Below, piece after piece: positions 1 through 10,374 of a DNA stretch of 64,000 nt (position 1 is the stretch's first letter; each line of letters opens with the position of its first letter). Position numbers and translations under genes: made by a program. The notes beneath the pieces were generated by a model. The model searched no databases. It saw only the letters and a program-made list of their open reading frames with translations, and was not told the origin of the DNA. The stretch is from Bombus terrestris (Eukaryota > Arthropoda > Insecta > Hymenoptera > Apidae), in contig NC_063279.1 in the NCBI RefSeq assembly GCF_910591885.1, positions 4,836,001 through 4,900,000 of the forward strand, in the 5' to 3' direction.

Positions 1-1280
1 ATAAAATAATGGCCTCTTGGAACAATAACGTTAAATGTCTCTTGCCTCGATTATCCCTCGTTGGAACGTTTACAAAATTGTGTTTAGTTTCTTAAAAGTG
101 TTAATTTCGTAACATTATACAGTAACAGTAATATCTTTTCAACGATGATAAAGTGCTTCACGCTTGCCAATGATGTTAATCTATACTGCCTAACTTCCCC
201 ACTAACCAGCCTTATTTCCAAATTTACGGTTTCTTAATTTACATATTTATGAGGAGAATTTCCATCGGCCAAAAATGTCAAACGACCTACATTAAATTTA
301 TCGATTAAAAATGAACCTCGTGGTGAGGAGGGAAACGGGAGTCTCTCGAACGAGAGAAAGTTAAATGATTAAAAAGTAGACCAACTAAGGGGAGAAGTAC
401 AAGGACGGATATATATGTACACCTTTCTACCCTTGTGCAATCAAAGGAGCTATCGGCCCTCTTGATTCTTCGCTAAGTTTTTAAGAAGTATTTTCCTCGT
501 ATTTCCCTATCCTCTATCGCGGTGCAGCACTCACAGGCCAAGCGGAAACAATGAGATCGCTGCGGGCCTCGCAATTAAAACGTTCTGGTTCAAGTGTTTC
601 CCTTTGAGGATGCCAGGGCATCCCGAAGGAAGGCCAAAGGGGGGTGGGAAGGTCAGAGAAGGAGGTCGATCAAAGGGGATTATTTCATTAAATCGACTAA
701 TCATTCGCATGGCCTACCGGAACAGAGGATTCTCGATGAACAGGCACGGACGAGCACTTAAAAGCCGAAGATCGATCCTAAATACGCCATCATCGAATTT
801 AAACTCGATTCGTTATACGCGGAAACGGTATAAAACATATAGAAGACACGTATGAAACATTTTATACAATTATATTATTTTTTTAGTTGTAATTGACTCG
901 GTGTTATGTGTCTTTAATTATAATTACTCGTTAGATCAAGGCAAAGGTATAGCTAATACTAGTAAATAGTATATATATATACATTTTCTAAGGTATTGGG
1001 ATTTTAAACGACTGTATCGACTATCGTCGATAACGAAATCACGACAACTACTTTTAAGTAAGAAAATTATGATTATTAATTATGGTTGATTACAATGACA
1101 CGGATTATATTCATGTATGTTTATAATACATAATACATCTTTACTTCGATTCGTCATAGACCCTCCTCCAAATGAAATCAGCTCCTTAAAACGGTCAATA
1201 CATCTGAACCAATTTTACGACCATTTATAACGTACGTAACGGCTTCTACAAGAATAATTGATAAAACAGAGAAATCTCCC
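1..1280. other. AT-rich non-coding stretch
   Basis: I see no gene here. The sequence is AT-rich with frequent stops in all frames. A short TA run lies at 970-982. One open frame of about 80 codons (604-855, plus) starts at a TTG, is rich in Arg, Gly and Lys, resembles no family I know and has no convincing splice signals. I regard it as chance. Confidence 0.6.
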
Positions 1281-2000
1281 TTATCGTGTTTGAAGTTTCT
1301 GTGAGTCTACAATAGCTACATGTACACGAGGATCGAGCTTTAGTCGAACTGGTCTAATCCTCGATCCAGCGAGCCAGAGCAAAGGGGTGAAGAGGATGAC
1401 GGCGAGGTCAGAGGCAAGGGCTGTTCGGACGAAATTATATTTTTTGTCGTCAAGACACGTTCTCGGCGTCCTGGACGCTCGCATCCCGAGGGTATTTAAA
1501 GACTCCTCGTCCTTCGTTCATCGTTCGCGGGGCAGCGCGCAGGGGCGGAGGGACGGGCCAGGGCGGCTCCTAAAGGCAGTAATCCTCCAGGCTCTCACGC
1601 ACGAGTATTAGTCCCGTCTATAAGATGAACACATCGAACTGGAGCTGCGATTCTATACGTGTACACGCTGGAGACACGGGTGTTTGGCTACGAGTGCACG
1701 CGCGCGCGCGCAGGAGAAACCGAAAACCGCGATCAAGTAGGATTACTCCGGAGCAATATGCTCCCTCTTTCTTTTTCTTTGCTTCACCCTCTTGCTTCGT
1801 TCCCGAAGACACCATCCCCGAGTGGACACACGTGTGGCCAACACACGCGGAATATACACAAGCAATCTTCTATCTCTCGGACGATGCCCGTTATCTCGGG
1901 AAGCAACGAGAGTTTGCCTGGTGTTCCTACTCAACCTATCGTTGCGTTTCGTCGTTAAATGTTCAACGTACGGCATTAGCCACCGATGGACGAGCTCCAT
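1281..2000. other. CpG-rich patch with overlapping chance ORFs
   Basis: The base composition shifts to CpG-rich for about 700 bases, and short open frames appear on both strands at once (up to about 149 codons on plus, 1625-2074). Frames open simultaneously on both strands point to a shortage of stop codons through composition, not to coding. An 8-base inverted repeat (1330-1337 with 1362-1369) lies at the left edge. No product is recognisable. Confidence 0.5.
1697..1712. repeat. (CG)n alternating tract
   Basis: A run of alternating C and G flanked by CA, inside a wider CG/TG-rich stretch. Strict purine-pyrimidine alternation of this kind is a classical Z-DNA-prone sequence. That property is known chemistry; its use here is not shown. 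Confidence 0.8.
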
Positions 2001-3350
2001 TCAGAGTGTGTTTCGTTTTATGTCTTGGATCCTCTTATCATGGACGATTGATATTTCTTTTAATTTATTTCTGACGATGTGGAAATTTAATGTTGATGTT
2101 AATGAAATGATTTTCTTTCTGATTACGTTTGTTAATTTGGTGGATCGATTTTTGCGGAGGAAATGATCATATTCGATTGATGAGAACTGATGTCTAATAA
2201 ATTCAAAACCAACGATGGGTTTATCGTAGTTTAATAAAAGATCATTTGTAACTGATAAGATTCGTTTCTGATTAATTTTGTAGGTGGATCGATTATTATT
2301 GGGGGAACAATAATTTTTGATAGATATTATTACAGTTATGTTTTTATACGGATTAATCAGAAATTCGCAAGTCATTCCTATATAAACTAGCCGAATATAT
2401 AGTTCTCCTGTTGATCTTTGAGAAGATTAATTATATCCTGCCAATTACAAATAAATGGCCACGTGAATAGAGAACAGGTATAATTAAATAAATATTGGAA
2501 TAAGGAAGAAAACGATCGAATATGCAAAATTCTTTTTAATTATTTTCCATTTATAATTGCATCGACTCACAGAATTTAAAACAAGTTTTTAAATCACGTC
2601 TTAAATGAGCGAAGATTTTGGTCAGAAATGTAAAAAGAAACCTTAATGTGCTTAGAAAAGTAATGACGCAGATGCGGTTGTTATCTGAGAAGTCAGCTCG
2701 AAATGAGAATTTTCTAGCTGTATCGGCGATGCCAATTCTTTGCTCGATACACTATGCCACTAAATGCTGACCAAAGACATTAGCTATCTGCGAGAGGATC
2801 TTCCTCCCTTCTAGTTTTTACCCTCTCTTGCCTTTCCGCCTTTTCTTCCTTCAATTTTCTTTCTTTGGCGACCGCTCAAGTGTCCTCTCCTCTTAATTTC
2901 CTTTTCGATTTGTAGTAATGCCTTCTATATTGACTTTAACGCTAAAAGTTAATCGGATTTAGTCGTGTTAGTAAGAAAATGTCACCTCAACCCCGAACAT
3001 CGATGAATGAACCGACTTGATAAAAGGATTAGCGTTTCCTCGAGTTTCGAAATAGAAGAAAGTATTTTAACTAACCCCAATCAATTTCTTCCTCGTATTT
3101 TACCCGAGTAATTTATATTTTCGATGCAAATTTCCAATCTTTGATCGATAGTGTAGAAACAATTAATTACGAAAAAGAAGTGTAGTACAAAGAATATCTA
3201 AAACACTACTGCAATAAATATAATTCAAATATTGGCGCTGTCTGCTTAATGCCGCAAATCTTTCGATCTGGTTATCATTTGATTCGTAATATTATCTCGT
3301 AAACCTAATTAACCCTGTAAAATTTCTAGAAAAGCTATAGATCGACAGTA
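2001..3350. other. AT-rich non-coding stretch
   Basis: No gene is visible. A minus-strand frame of 124 codons (2001-2375) has the Asn/Ile/Lys-rich composition expected of AT-rich chance frames. A pyrimidine-rich run (about 2800-2890, strong in CTT and CCT) is the only local structure I note. Confidence 0.6.
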
Positions 3351-3703
3351 CCAACCTTGCGTCAAATCTTTCTTAGACGCGTTTATCCCTCAGTTCTTCC
3401 TTTAACAATAACCACATCGATCGATTACTTACAACACGTCGCTCTGATTTTCCGCGTAAATTCTCCAGGAAGGATCGGTCTCGCTGTGGAATATCGAAAC
3501 GAACCGTGCTTCGGCCCGCGTAGCGTTTCCGGAGAAGTAACGCGAAATCCAAGAGACGTCGTGCAGTCAGCCCTAAAGCGAGTTAAGGACGGTTACACAG
3601 TCACCCCGACGAGGTGCAAGCATAATATTCCCGAAGCGGGGAAAGTAGGTGCCGCGGTACGATGAGACGACGGAGGTGAGACCGGATGAAGGATACGGAG
3701 AGC

Positions 3704-3722
3704 AAAAAAAAAAAAAAAAAAA
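3704..3722 (+). repeat. A19 homopolymer in a purine tract
   Basis: Nineteen consecutive A residues followed by further A/G sequence. No target-site duplication or upstream retrogene-like body is obvious, so I read it as a simple repeat and not as the tail of a retroposed copy. Confidence 0.85.
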
Positions 3723-4039
3723 GAAAAAGAGTGAAATGGAACAGAGGAGAGAGCAAGGAGACGAACGAGAGGCGGAAGAAAAGGCAGAGGCGAAAGAAAG
3801 TACGGAGATGGCGCGCGAAAGAGACGAGGGTGGAAAAGGGGCGAGAAAGAGAGACAGAACGAGCGGGGAAAGAGTGGAGCGAATAGGGCGGGGGTGTAAC
3901 GCGGGGTAAAAGTCCGCGAGCCATTTTTCCCCATATAATTATAAGAGAGGGACTGGGCGTTTCCATGGAAACCACACACCACCCTCTACCCGTCCCCCCT
4001 CCCACCTCATACACTCTGCACCCCGTTTACTTATATGCC

Positions 4040-4215
4040 GGAGGACGCGCGTTGGCACATGTGCACGTATGCGCTTGTCTGTGTGTGTACCCGTTGATGG
4101 AGGTGGTAGCTCGACCTCCCTGTCTGCGTCTGTATGCGTACACGAGAGCGTGTGTTATCACCACGCGTACACATACATACGCACATAGTCGAATCTTTCG
4201 TATGCGTATACGTAG
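4040..4215. repeat. Alternating TG/CA/CG tract
   Basis: An imperfect run of alternating purine-pyrimidine steps (GTGCACGTATGCGC and similar), with repeated CGTACAC and ACATAC blocks. It follows a purine tract by about 150 bases, an arrangement repeated elsewhere in the window. Confidence 0.65.
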
Positions 4216-4650
4216 ATACGATTCGCAGAAGAGACCAGGAACGAGAACTGTGCGAGAGTATGCGGGAGAGCTTGCGCTTATGTGGGGCGCGGAGGGACGA
4301 ACAGAGGGTGGGGAGTGAAATTAATGTATTTGTTCTGCGGCCACCCTCGTATGCCCCCGGTAAAGACTCGGTCTCGCGAAAAGGTCTGATGGCGAGGCGG
4401 ATGGCCGAGACGACCGAGCTCGAATCCCGCGTAGAATATCAGCCCGTTATTGCTTTTGTGTGCAAAGGCCCGTCTCTCTTCTACCCCCGTTGCCGTATTC
4501 CTGTGTTTCTTGATGCCTCTTTGAGCCGCGCACACCTCTGTGTCCTGCTTCCACATGTTTCGTTATAGATCGCCCTGGATGACGCATAAAATTTAGTGTC
4601 TCTGCATTCCCTTCTAACTTCTTCCCCTTTCCCACTTTTTTGCGTTTTCA

Positions 4651-6150
4651 CGGACTGTCACACGTTGTTGATGGATCTTCTGTCTACCGTAATTTATATT
4701 ACATGTCAATTAATCTTTTCTCTTTCGTTACTTCAGGTTTGTACACATTTTCAATTTAGTAATTTAGTAGATTTTAGTTGGACGCTTGGATTACGCTATA
4801 TACGCACGTGAATTACGAGATTTTCCGAAGTTACGTGAATAAATTCTGAATGGAAACGATATTAAGAAACTAGTGGTTTTATGGATATTTTTATAAATTA
4901 CTTTTCGCGATAGATTCTCAAAGTGAAGCACGGTAGACTTTGGATATTAGCAAATCTAACGTGCAACATTTGGCGTTTCTAGGACGGCTATTATCGATCA
5001 TTTTACATTATTTGTGGCTGTACGAAGAACCATTAACGTAAAAGTTACAAGTGCTGTATATACTAGTGAAATGAATTGAATGAACTTTCAGATACATTAT
5101 GCTTTTATCGAAAATGTTACATGCCTTGTTACTCTTTTCGTTTCCATAATTTAGTTGCATTTCGTAATTACAGTATGCTGCAATAAATCTTTGCGAAAGA
5201 TTTCAGCGCTATGAATCTGTATCATCTTTTTGTAGAATTTATTAACATCTCAAAACAAGGAAAATTAATTGGCACGTAGAATTTTTATTCCTACTATTAA
5301 ATTAAAATGTAACTATATTTCGTTATTTGTTACAGGTAGATCAACCTACAGATTTTCATTTAACGGGCATCGTGCAAAGAAAATGGCGGTACTTCGATTA
5401 AATGCATAATTCAGCCTTAAGAAGGGTCTCGGAATTCGTAGTAACTAGTGCATTGCTCCGAAATGGAGGAAGCCGAGAAGGTGGGGTTCATTCGAACTCC
5501 CCTCAGAAAAAAAGCTATTTAAATAGGTACGATCCAACGGTGGGTGGGGTTGCTTTGATGGCGGGTCGGTTCTCCATGGCTTCATCTCAATGTGCAGCAA
5601 TCGGCCATACGAATGAGTACCACAGAAAGTTTCATTAATGCTATATGTTTTATTCAAGGAACAAATCATTTTCCGTTAAATAATAAATATTAAAGGATTA
5701 AGTTCGTTTCGATTGGACAATAATCACTGATTAACTTTAGATTTTTAAGCGTTTCATTATGAAATAGTTAATCCCGTTGATATATTCATCAATACAAATA
5801 AGGTTTATTTCAGATTATTATACCGATCGATATAAATATTAATTAACCAGAAAATAAACCTATTTCTATAGAGAATCATAGCTTAATTTTTGTACATATC
5901 TCGTATCTTATTTTCCAAATAAGAGGAGAATTATTTGAAGTTGATATTCATCTATACGTAACTTTCAATTTATGTTAATTGCTCGCGATAGATACTGAGC
6001 GATGATATGCATGATCTACTGCAGGAATATTTTGGAAATCACATTTTTTATTGCATTTTGACCGTACGTCAAGAAACGCATCAACGTTAATTTACGTGCC
6101 GCCAGCTTGCGTTGAAATAAGAGGAAAAAACAACGAAATGTCAAAAGAAA
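4651..6150. other. AT-rich stretch with isolated splice-acceptor-like sites
   Basis: The stretch is mostly AT-rich and non-coding. Two good acceptor-like sites occur on plus: a pyrimidine tract ending in TTCAG at 4732-4736 and one ending in TTACAG at 5330-5335. After the first, one frame stays open for 24 codons and then stops. The second is listed separately. A purported frame at 5402-5638 is not recognisable. Confidence 0.5.
5336..5401 (+). CDS. Possible short terminal exon, unrecognised
   Basis: A good acceptor (T-rich tract, then TTACAG ending at 5335) is followed in phase 0 by a 21-codon frame beginning V-D-Q-P-T-D-F and ending in TAA at 5399-5401. The other two frames stop quickly. The product is not recognised and no partner exon could be identified. 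A 21-codon open frame is common by chance, so this rests almost wholly on the acceptor. Confidence 0.08.
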   Translation, partial: VDQPTDFHLTGIVQRKWRYFD

Positions 6151-6439
6151 TAGGAATAATCCGAAAATCGCTCGCAACGTTGTGACTTCTCTGAGTTATC
6201 AGGACGAAGAAAAACTAGAATCGCCATTCGAACATTTTCTCGGTGTAACATGTTTCCAATATTTAGCACGAAGTACGACTTCGCACATTGTTCTCTCACG
6301 GTGAAGATCGCACGAGGTCGGGGATGCGAGAAAAGAACATCCACGTCTTAAACAGAGGCGCAGGAGATTCCCGTGAATAATTGAGCCGCGTAATTTATCG
6401 CAAGGAATGCAGCCGGTGGCTTCCTTTCCCGAGTCCTCA

Positions 6440-6725
6440 GGGTTTCCCGAATGGAGAGAGGAGGAAAGCACGAAAGAAGAAGGGAACGGAGGGGGGTGGC
6501 GGATGAAGAGAAACAGGGGGTGGTAGGTGAGAGGGGTGGCTCGGTGGAAATTGAATTTCGATCGAACACCGCCACGGCAGAGGAACGAGAGGGGTGAATA
6601 GAGCAGAAGCGGAGAGAGCAGGAGAGAAAATGAGAACGGGAGGAGGTAAGAAGGTGGAGGAGGAGGAGAAAGAGGAAGAAGGGGGAGATGGGAGCAGTAG
6701 GAGGAGTAGAAGGTAGAAGGAGGCT
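6440..6725 (+). repeat. Purine-rich (GA/GGA) tract
   Basis: About 285 bases with very few pyrimidines on the plus strand, rich in GGAGGA, AGAAGG and GAGAGG. Long mirror-like purine tracts can form triplex structures. That is general knowledge and is not demonstrated here. Confidence 0.7.
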
Positions 6726-7962
6726 GTAGGACATTACAGGGCATCCTCCGGCCCCGTCACTATGGCGAACAAATGAGCAATTCTCTCAACCCCCGTGTCC
6801 TATGATGTCCTGCACGTAGAACCTGGCGATGGGCGTCTTCTGGGTCGATCTCGAGCCATACAAACTCCCTTCGACCTCCTACCTCTTTCCTATGTACCGC
6901 CATCGGGTTACCCTCGAGGTGATCGTAGTTTAAAATTTCTCACACGAAGCCCGGAAACCACCCGCGCCCTTTTCATCCAAGACAACCGGCTCATCCGCCA
7001 ATCCACCCGACCCCGTGGGCTCTAAGGTGACTCGCGTCCTGTCAACGTTGCGCTGACGAATTATTTTTCGCGAACCTTGCTACAGTTGGCGCACGCTAGT
7101 GGTCGCGACGACGTCTACAAACGACGCTATCTCGTTACTCGTCACGCGTCCAGATTCGCACATCATCGCTACATCTTGCAATGACGATTTTTAAGAAGCC
7201 AGGAACTCACGAGTAAAATAAGGATAAGGCAGATGAAAGAAGAAGGAGGAAAATGGCAAATTTTTGAAATGAAGAGTTTCTCTATCGGATAAATTGGAAA
7301 GCGAAGAAATCGAAAGATGGTCGTTGACCTCTGGTTAGGTATGAATTGGAGAACTCGACGGGGCGACTGAACCACCTTCTATCGCGCATACATTATTCAA
7401 ACGCGGACTATTTTAAACTATCGCACCGGTGGAACTTATTCATACATATTTAACGATCTGTTTTTCGCGATTCTCGCTCATTGGCCGGCGCGCTCACCTG
7501 GACCGCACCGTGCAGCGCGCGTGGCGGCGCAAGTGGGCGTGCAACAGACACGTTAATCAGCCGAGAGGAATTCTCGAGGAACGTCGAGGAGAGTCGGACG
7601 AAGGACCGGACGGTCGGAGAAAAGAAAATGGCCGGCCCGCCATTAATTAATAATAGAACCGAGCGCGTAGCCGCGGACTGGCAAACCGAGAAAGAGGACA
7701 GAAACGGGGGAACGAGGGTGAAAGGGAGACGGAAACGAGGGTTGTTCTCTCTTCCACGATCCCCGTTCTATTCCTCTTTCTCTTTCTCCTTTTCTCTGTT
7801 CCGCTCTTTCCAGCTGTAGAAGGGGGTGAGAGGCAGTCGAGGTGGATAGGTGGTTTGGGGAACGGGGAATGGATTTTATGCCCAGAGCGAGATATATGGC
7901 GGCCGCTACGCCCGGGCAAAAATAATATTAATATCGGAAAGGAAAGGAGGGAAAGTTTCGCA

Positions 7963-7997
<35 letters not shown>
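7963..7997 (+). repeat. (GGCT)8 microsatellite
   Basis: Eight perfect GGCT units (7963-7994), then GGC. Because the unit is four bases, translated frames show a repeating Gly-Trp-Leu-Ala motif on plus and a Gln-Pro-Ala-Ser motif on minus. These peptides are artefacts of the repeat. Confidence 0.95.
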
Positions 7998-8443
7998 CCT
8001 GCTTTGGGCAGGGGATATCAAGTATAATCATAATAATAAACGCCCGTGCGGGGCGCCATTGCTGGCTCTGCCACCCTCTCCCTATCCACATCTTCCTCCC
8101 ATCCCTCCTTCTCATGCCACCCTCATCACGCGCACATACACACGCGTATAACGTACTCTTAGCCTCACACGTGTGAGCACGAGTAAACCTCTCTCAGGTA
8201 TTACACAAACGTCTCCTTCTCCTCCTCCTTCTTACTTCTCATCCTTCTCCACTTTCCGTGTCTCCTCTGTGTATACACACTCATACACACCTACACAGAA
8301 GTTGATGCGCGTTCGAGTGCACGACGCGTTCGTGTGTCTCGATGCACGACGTTCTGTGTCTACGCTGAGCCGACTATACACTCGAGGATTAGATTAGCTT
8401 CCACTGGCTTCGCTGCAAAGGCTTATATCCACGGGAGGAATAA

Positions 8444-8830
8444 GCGGCAAACAAAAATGGTTCTTCCGCCGAAAAACTGCGAGGAAAATCGCGAGGAATT
8501 TTTCACGTTTTCACGGCGTTGACCGTGCCAGGGCATGGTTGTATCCCGCGAGCGGGTGTCGCGACGTTAGAGATTTATACCGGGGATCAGAGTGCGAAAG
8601 CGACGGTGATTGTTGAATCTTTGGACTCGGATTGCTTTCCAGCGTGGCCGCCTGTATCGCCTTGGAACTTACGTATTGTCGAAACGTATATTGATTTATG
8701 CGCGGAATTGCTTCTCGCCGTGGAAATAAACGATACCTTCCACGCCGATATCGGCCCGAATTTATCAAAATTTATCAGAAATATTCCGATGAAGAATGTC
8801 TTCTTCGAAGTGTGCGGCCTTCTCCATTAA
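8444..8830 (+). CDS. Candidate internal or terminal exon, unrecognised protein
   Basis: The frame is open from just after a TAA (8441-8443) to TAA at 8828-8830, 128 codons. Codons favour purine at position 1, and the inferred peptide is varied and not low-complexity, with an alternation of acidic and hydrophobic residues (for example WNLRIVETYIDLCAELLLAV). There is no in-frame ATG until late (within NIPMKNV), so if real this is not a first exon. Two acceptor-like sites fall inside: CCAG at 8528-8531 and a good TTTCCAG ending at 8642. The second would give a terminal exon 8643-8830. I recognise no family, see no clear poly(A) signal and found no upstream exon. A random frame of this length is not rare in 64 kb, so confidence is low. 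Confidence 0.22.
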   Translation, partial: AANKNGSSAEKLRGKSRGIFHVFTALTVPGHGCIPRAGVATLEIYTGDQSAKATVIVESLDSDCFPAWPPVSPWNLRIVETYIDLCAELLLAVEINDTFHADIGPNLSKFIRNIPMKNVFFEVCGLLH

Positions 8831-9850
8831 TATTAATTTACTAAAGTGGAAAGTAAAGCGTGGTTGTCGGTCGTTAAAACTTTATTTTCACAGCTAACTA
8901 TGTATAATTATTTAGAAAAGGAAAAACGCTTTCCTTAATCTTAATCAGTCGATATTCAAAATAACGAGCTTTCGCATGATCTTTCTATATTAGTTCCCAG
9001 CCTATCCGCCAAGTAAATGGAACTGTTGTTTCTGTGGATGAGAAGACCCGTAATCCCCAAACCCCCTAATTAATCCGTGCAGCGAATAGATGGACCCTTG
9101 AGCAAAGAGACGTCCTCCGGCCTCTCTCTAGTTCCCGTTCGTGCATCTATCTATCGTTTCTCCGCCTTCGTTCTCTCGTCTCTTCGTACGATTTGTGAAG
9201 GTTACGATCAGCGCAGATGCATTTATATCGAATTGCAGCACGCTCGTATATTGGCTCTGCCGAAATGGAGGCTTTTGTCTTGGCGTGCCTCATAAGCGTG
9301 GATTTGCCCTTATCCCTGCCGTCTTTCCTCTTCGTTTCTCCCTTGTAGCGAGCCTCTACTCATTCCGTGGACCACGCTCGACCACCCCTGAAGTCAACTC
9401 CCCACGTCGAGTTGGCAGAAAAAGGGGAAGGTCGCCGCTATCTACCTTCTTCTTTCCTCTTTCTCCTTTATCCCGCTTCCCGCTCTTTCTCTACTTTTCC
9501 TATGGCTCGCTTGTTTCGGAGGAAGCGAGTTAACGCGCGCGCACGTGCACGCACGCCGGACTACATTTTTTTCATTATCATACCGTTATTTTTTTGCCCC
9601 ACCTCATAAATTGCCTTTTTCCGTAGATTTCCCGTGCTTTATGCGTCCCACTTCTGCCATTAATGTCATAGCCTCCGATCCCTCCCCTCCACCTGCCCAC
9701 CTCTTCCTGACCATTTATTCGCTATACGTGACTTTTCTTGCCAAAAACACATTTCGCCCTGGCCAGTTATTAATGAACGCGGACCCTGCAGGATTCCCTT
9801 CTTCTACCTCGATGCTCTGCTTCCTTTTTTTTCTCCTTTTTTTCGTTGTT
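8831..9850. other. Mixed non-coding stretch with pyrimidine and TG/CA tracts
   Basis: AT-rich to about 9060, then CpG-rich with a pyrimidine tract (about 9400-9500) and a short alternating tract (about 9535-9560). ORFs of 72-130 codons here are composition-driven and unrecognised. The right end is a long T/C run leading into the acceptor at 9854. Confidence 0.5.
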
Positions 9851-9854
9851 TCAG

Positions 9855-10079
9855 GAACGAGGGAGTTATCAGGATCAAGCAAAATGCGTCGATTGGTCGT
9901 TACGAGGACGAGAGATCGATTCGGAGATTGATTCATGTAGAGAGGCGGAAAGCGACAGATGTATGGGCGTCATTGAGGAAAATTGCGTTCGAGGATGTTT
10001 CCGATGGAAAACATGGAGAAAAGTGATAGGAAGTATAGTTAAATTTTGTGTTACATGGGATTGTGTCACAGTGATTTAA
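9855..10079 (+). CDS. Candidate terminal exon behind a strong acceptor
   Basis: A long pyrimidine run (about 9818-9852) ends in TTTCAG at 9854, one of the strongest acceptors in the window. In phase 0 the following frame stays open 74 codons to TAA at 10077-10079. The peptide begins E-R-G-S-Y-Q-D-Q-A-K and is rich in Arg, Glu, Asp and Cys (six Cys), with a more hydrophobic C-terminus. I do not recognise it. If genuine it would be the last coding exon of a plus-strand gene whose earlier exons lie upstream. I could not identify one, and no AATAAA follows closely. The acceptor is solid as a sequence match, but the coding status is uncertain. Confidence 0.2.
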   Translation, partial: ERGSYQDQAKCVDWSLRGREIDSEIDSCREAESDRCMGVIEENCVRGCFRWKTWRKVIGSIVKFCVTWDCVTVI

Positions 10080-10171
10080 TAATTATTGGTAATATTGGTA
10101 TAATCGTAGTTTAAAGCGAACGACAGCACCCTGATTTCCTTTCATGTATTTTATTCGGAATTTCTTTTGAA

Positions 10172-10206
10172 TATATTCTATATTCTTCTATATTCTTCTA
10201 TATTTT
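10172..10206 (+). repeat. 10-bp tandem repeat (TATTCTTCTA)n
   Basis: Two exact copies of TATTCTTCTA (10181-10200) with partial copies on both sides. Confidence 0.85.
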
Positions 10207-10253
10207 ATATTTCCTTTTTTCCTGAGAATTCTTAAACAAATTTTATCAACTCG

Positions 10254-10320
10254 ATATGATATATAAGCTTAATAATTCCATATGATACATAAGCTTAATA
10301 ATTTCATATGATATCTAAGT
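10254..10320 (+). repeat. 26-bp minisatellite, about 2.6 copies
   Basis: Units at 10254-10279, 10280-10305 and partial 10306-10320. Each starts ATATGATA, and the first two share AAGCTTAATAATT. Copies differ by two or three bases. Confidence 0.9.
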
Positions 10321-10322
10321 AC

Positions 10323-10374
10323 GTTGGAAGAATAGAAAAAGAAAGAAGAAGAAGTTGGAAGAATAGAAAAAGAA
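10323..10374 (+). repeat. 31-bp minisatellite, about 1.7 copies
   Basis: The block GTTGGAAGAATAGAAAAAGAA occurs at 10323-10343 and again at 10354-10374, exactly 31 bases apart with a GAA-rich spacer. It directly follows the 26-bp repeat. Confidence 0.9.

Larger units (their letters stand above)
3351..4650. other. CpG-rich low-complexity island
   Basis: This block holds a long purine tract (about 3661-3885, including A19 at 3704-3722), then a TG/CA/CG-alternating tract (about 4040-4215). Several ORFs of 100-144 codons overlap on both strands. Their translations simply mirror the repeats (Glu/Lys/Arg-rich on plus, Ser/Phe/Leu-rich on minus). I support no gene here. Confidence 0.55.
6151..8443. 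other. CpG-rich low-complexity island
   Basis: The block contains a purine tract (about 6440-6725), a mixed GC-rich section and the GGCT microsatellite. Minus-strand ORFs of 128-181 codons (6199-6744) are Ser/Pro/Leu-rich because they read the complement of the purine tract. A plus frame starting at a well-placed ATG (7628, AAAATGG context) runs 63 codons into Ser/Phe repeats and is not recognised. I support no gene. Confidence 0.5.

Noticed and set aside
3704..3722. A19 as the poly(A) tail of a retroposed copy
   Set aside because: The sequence around it is a purine tract on both sides, with no gene-like body or target-site duplication.
7850..8176. ORFs with repeating Gly-Trp-Leu-Ala or Gln-Pro-Ala-Ser peptides
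   Set aside because: They are direct translations of the GGCT microsatellite at 7963-7997.
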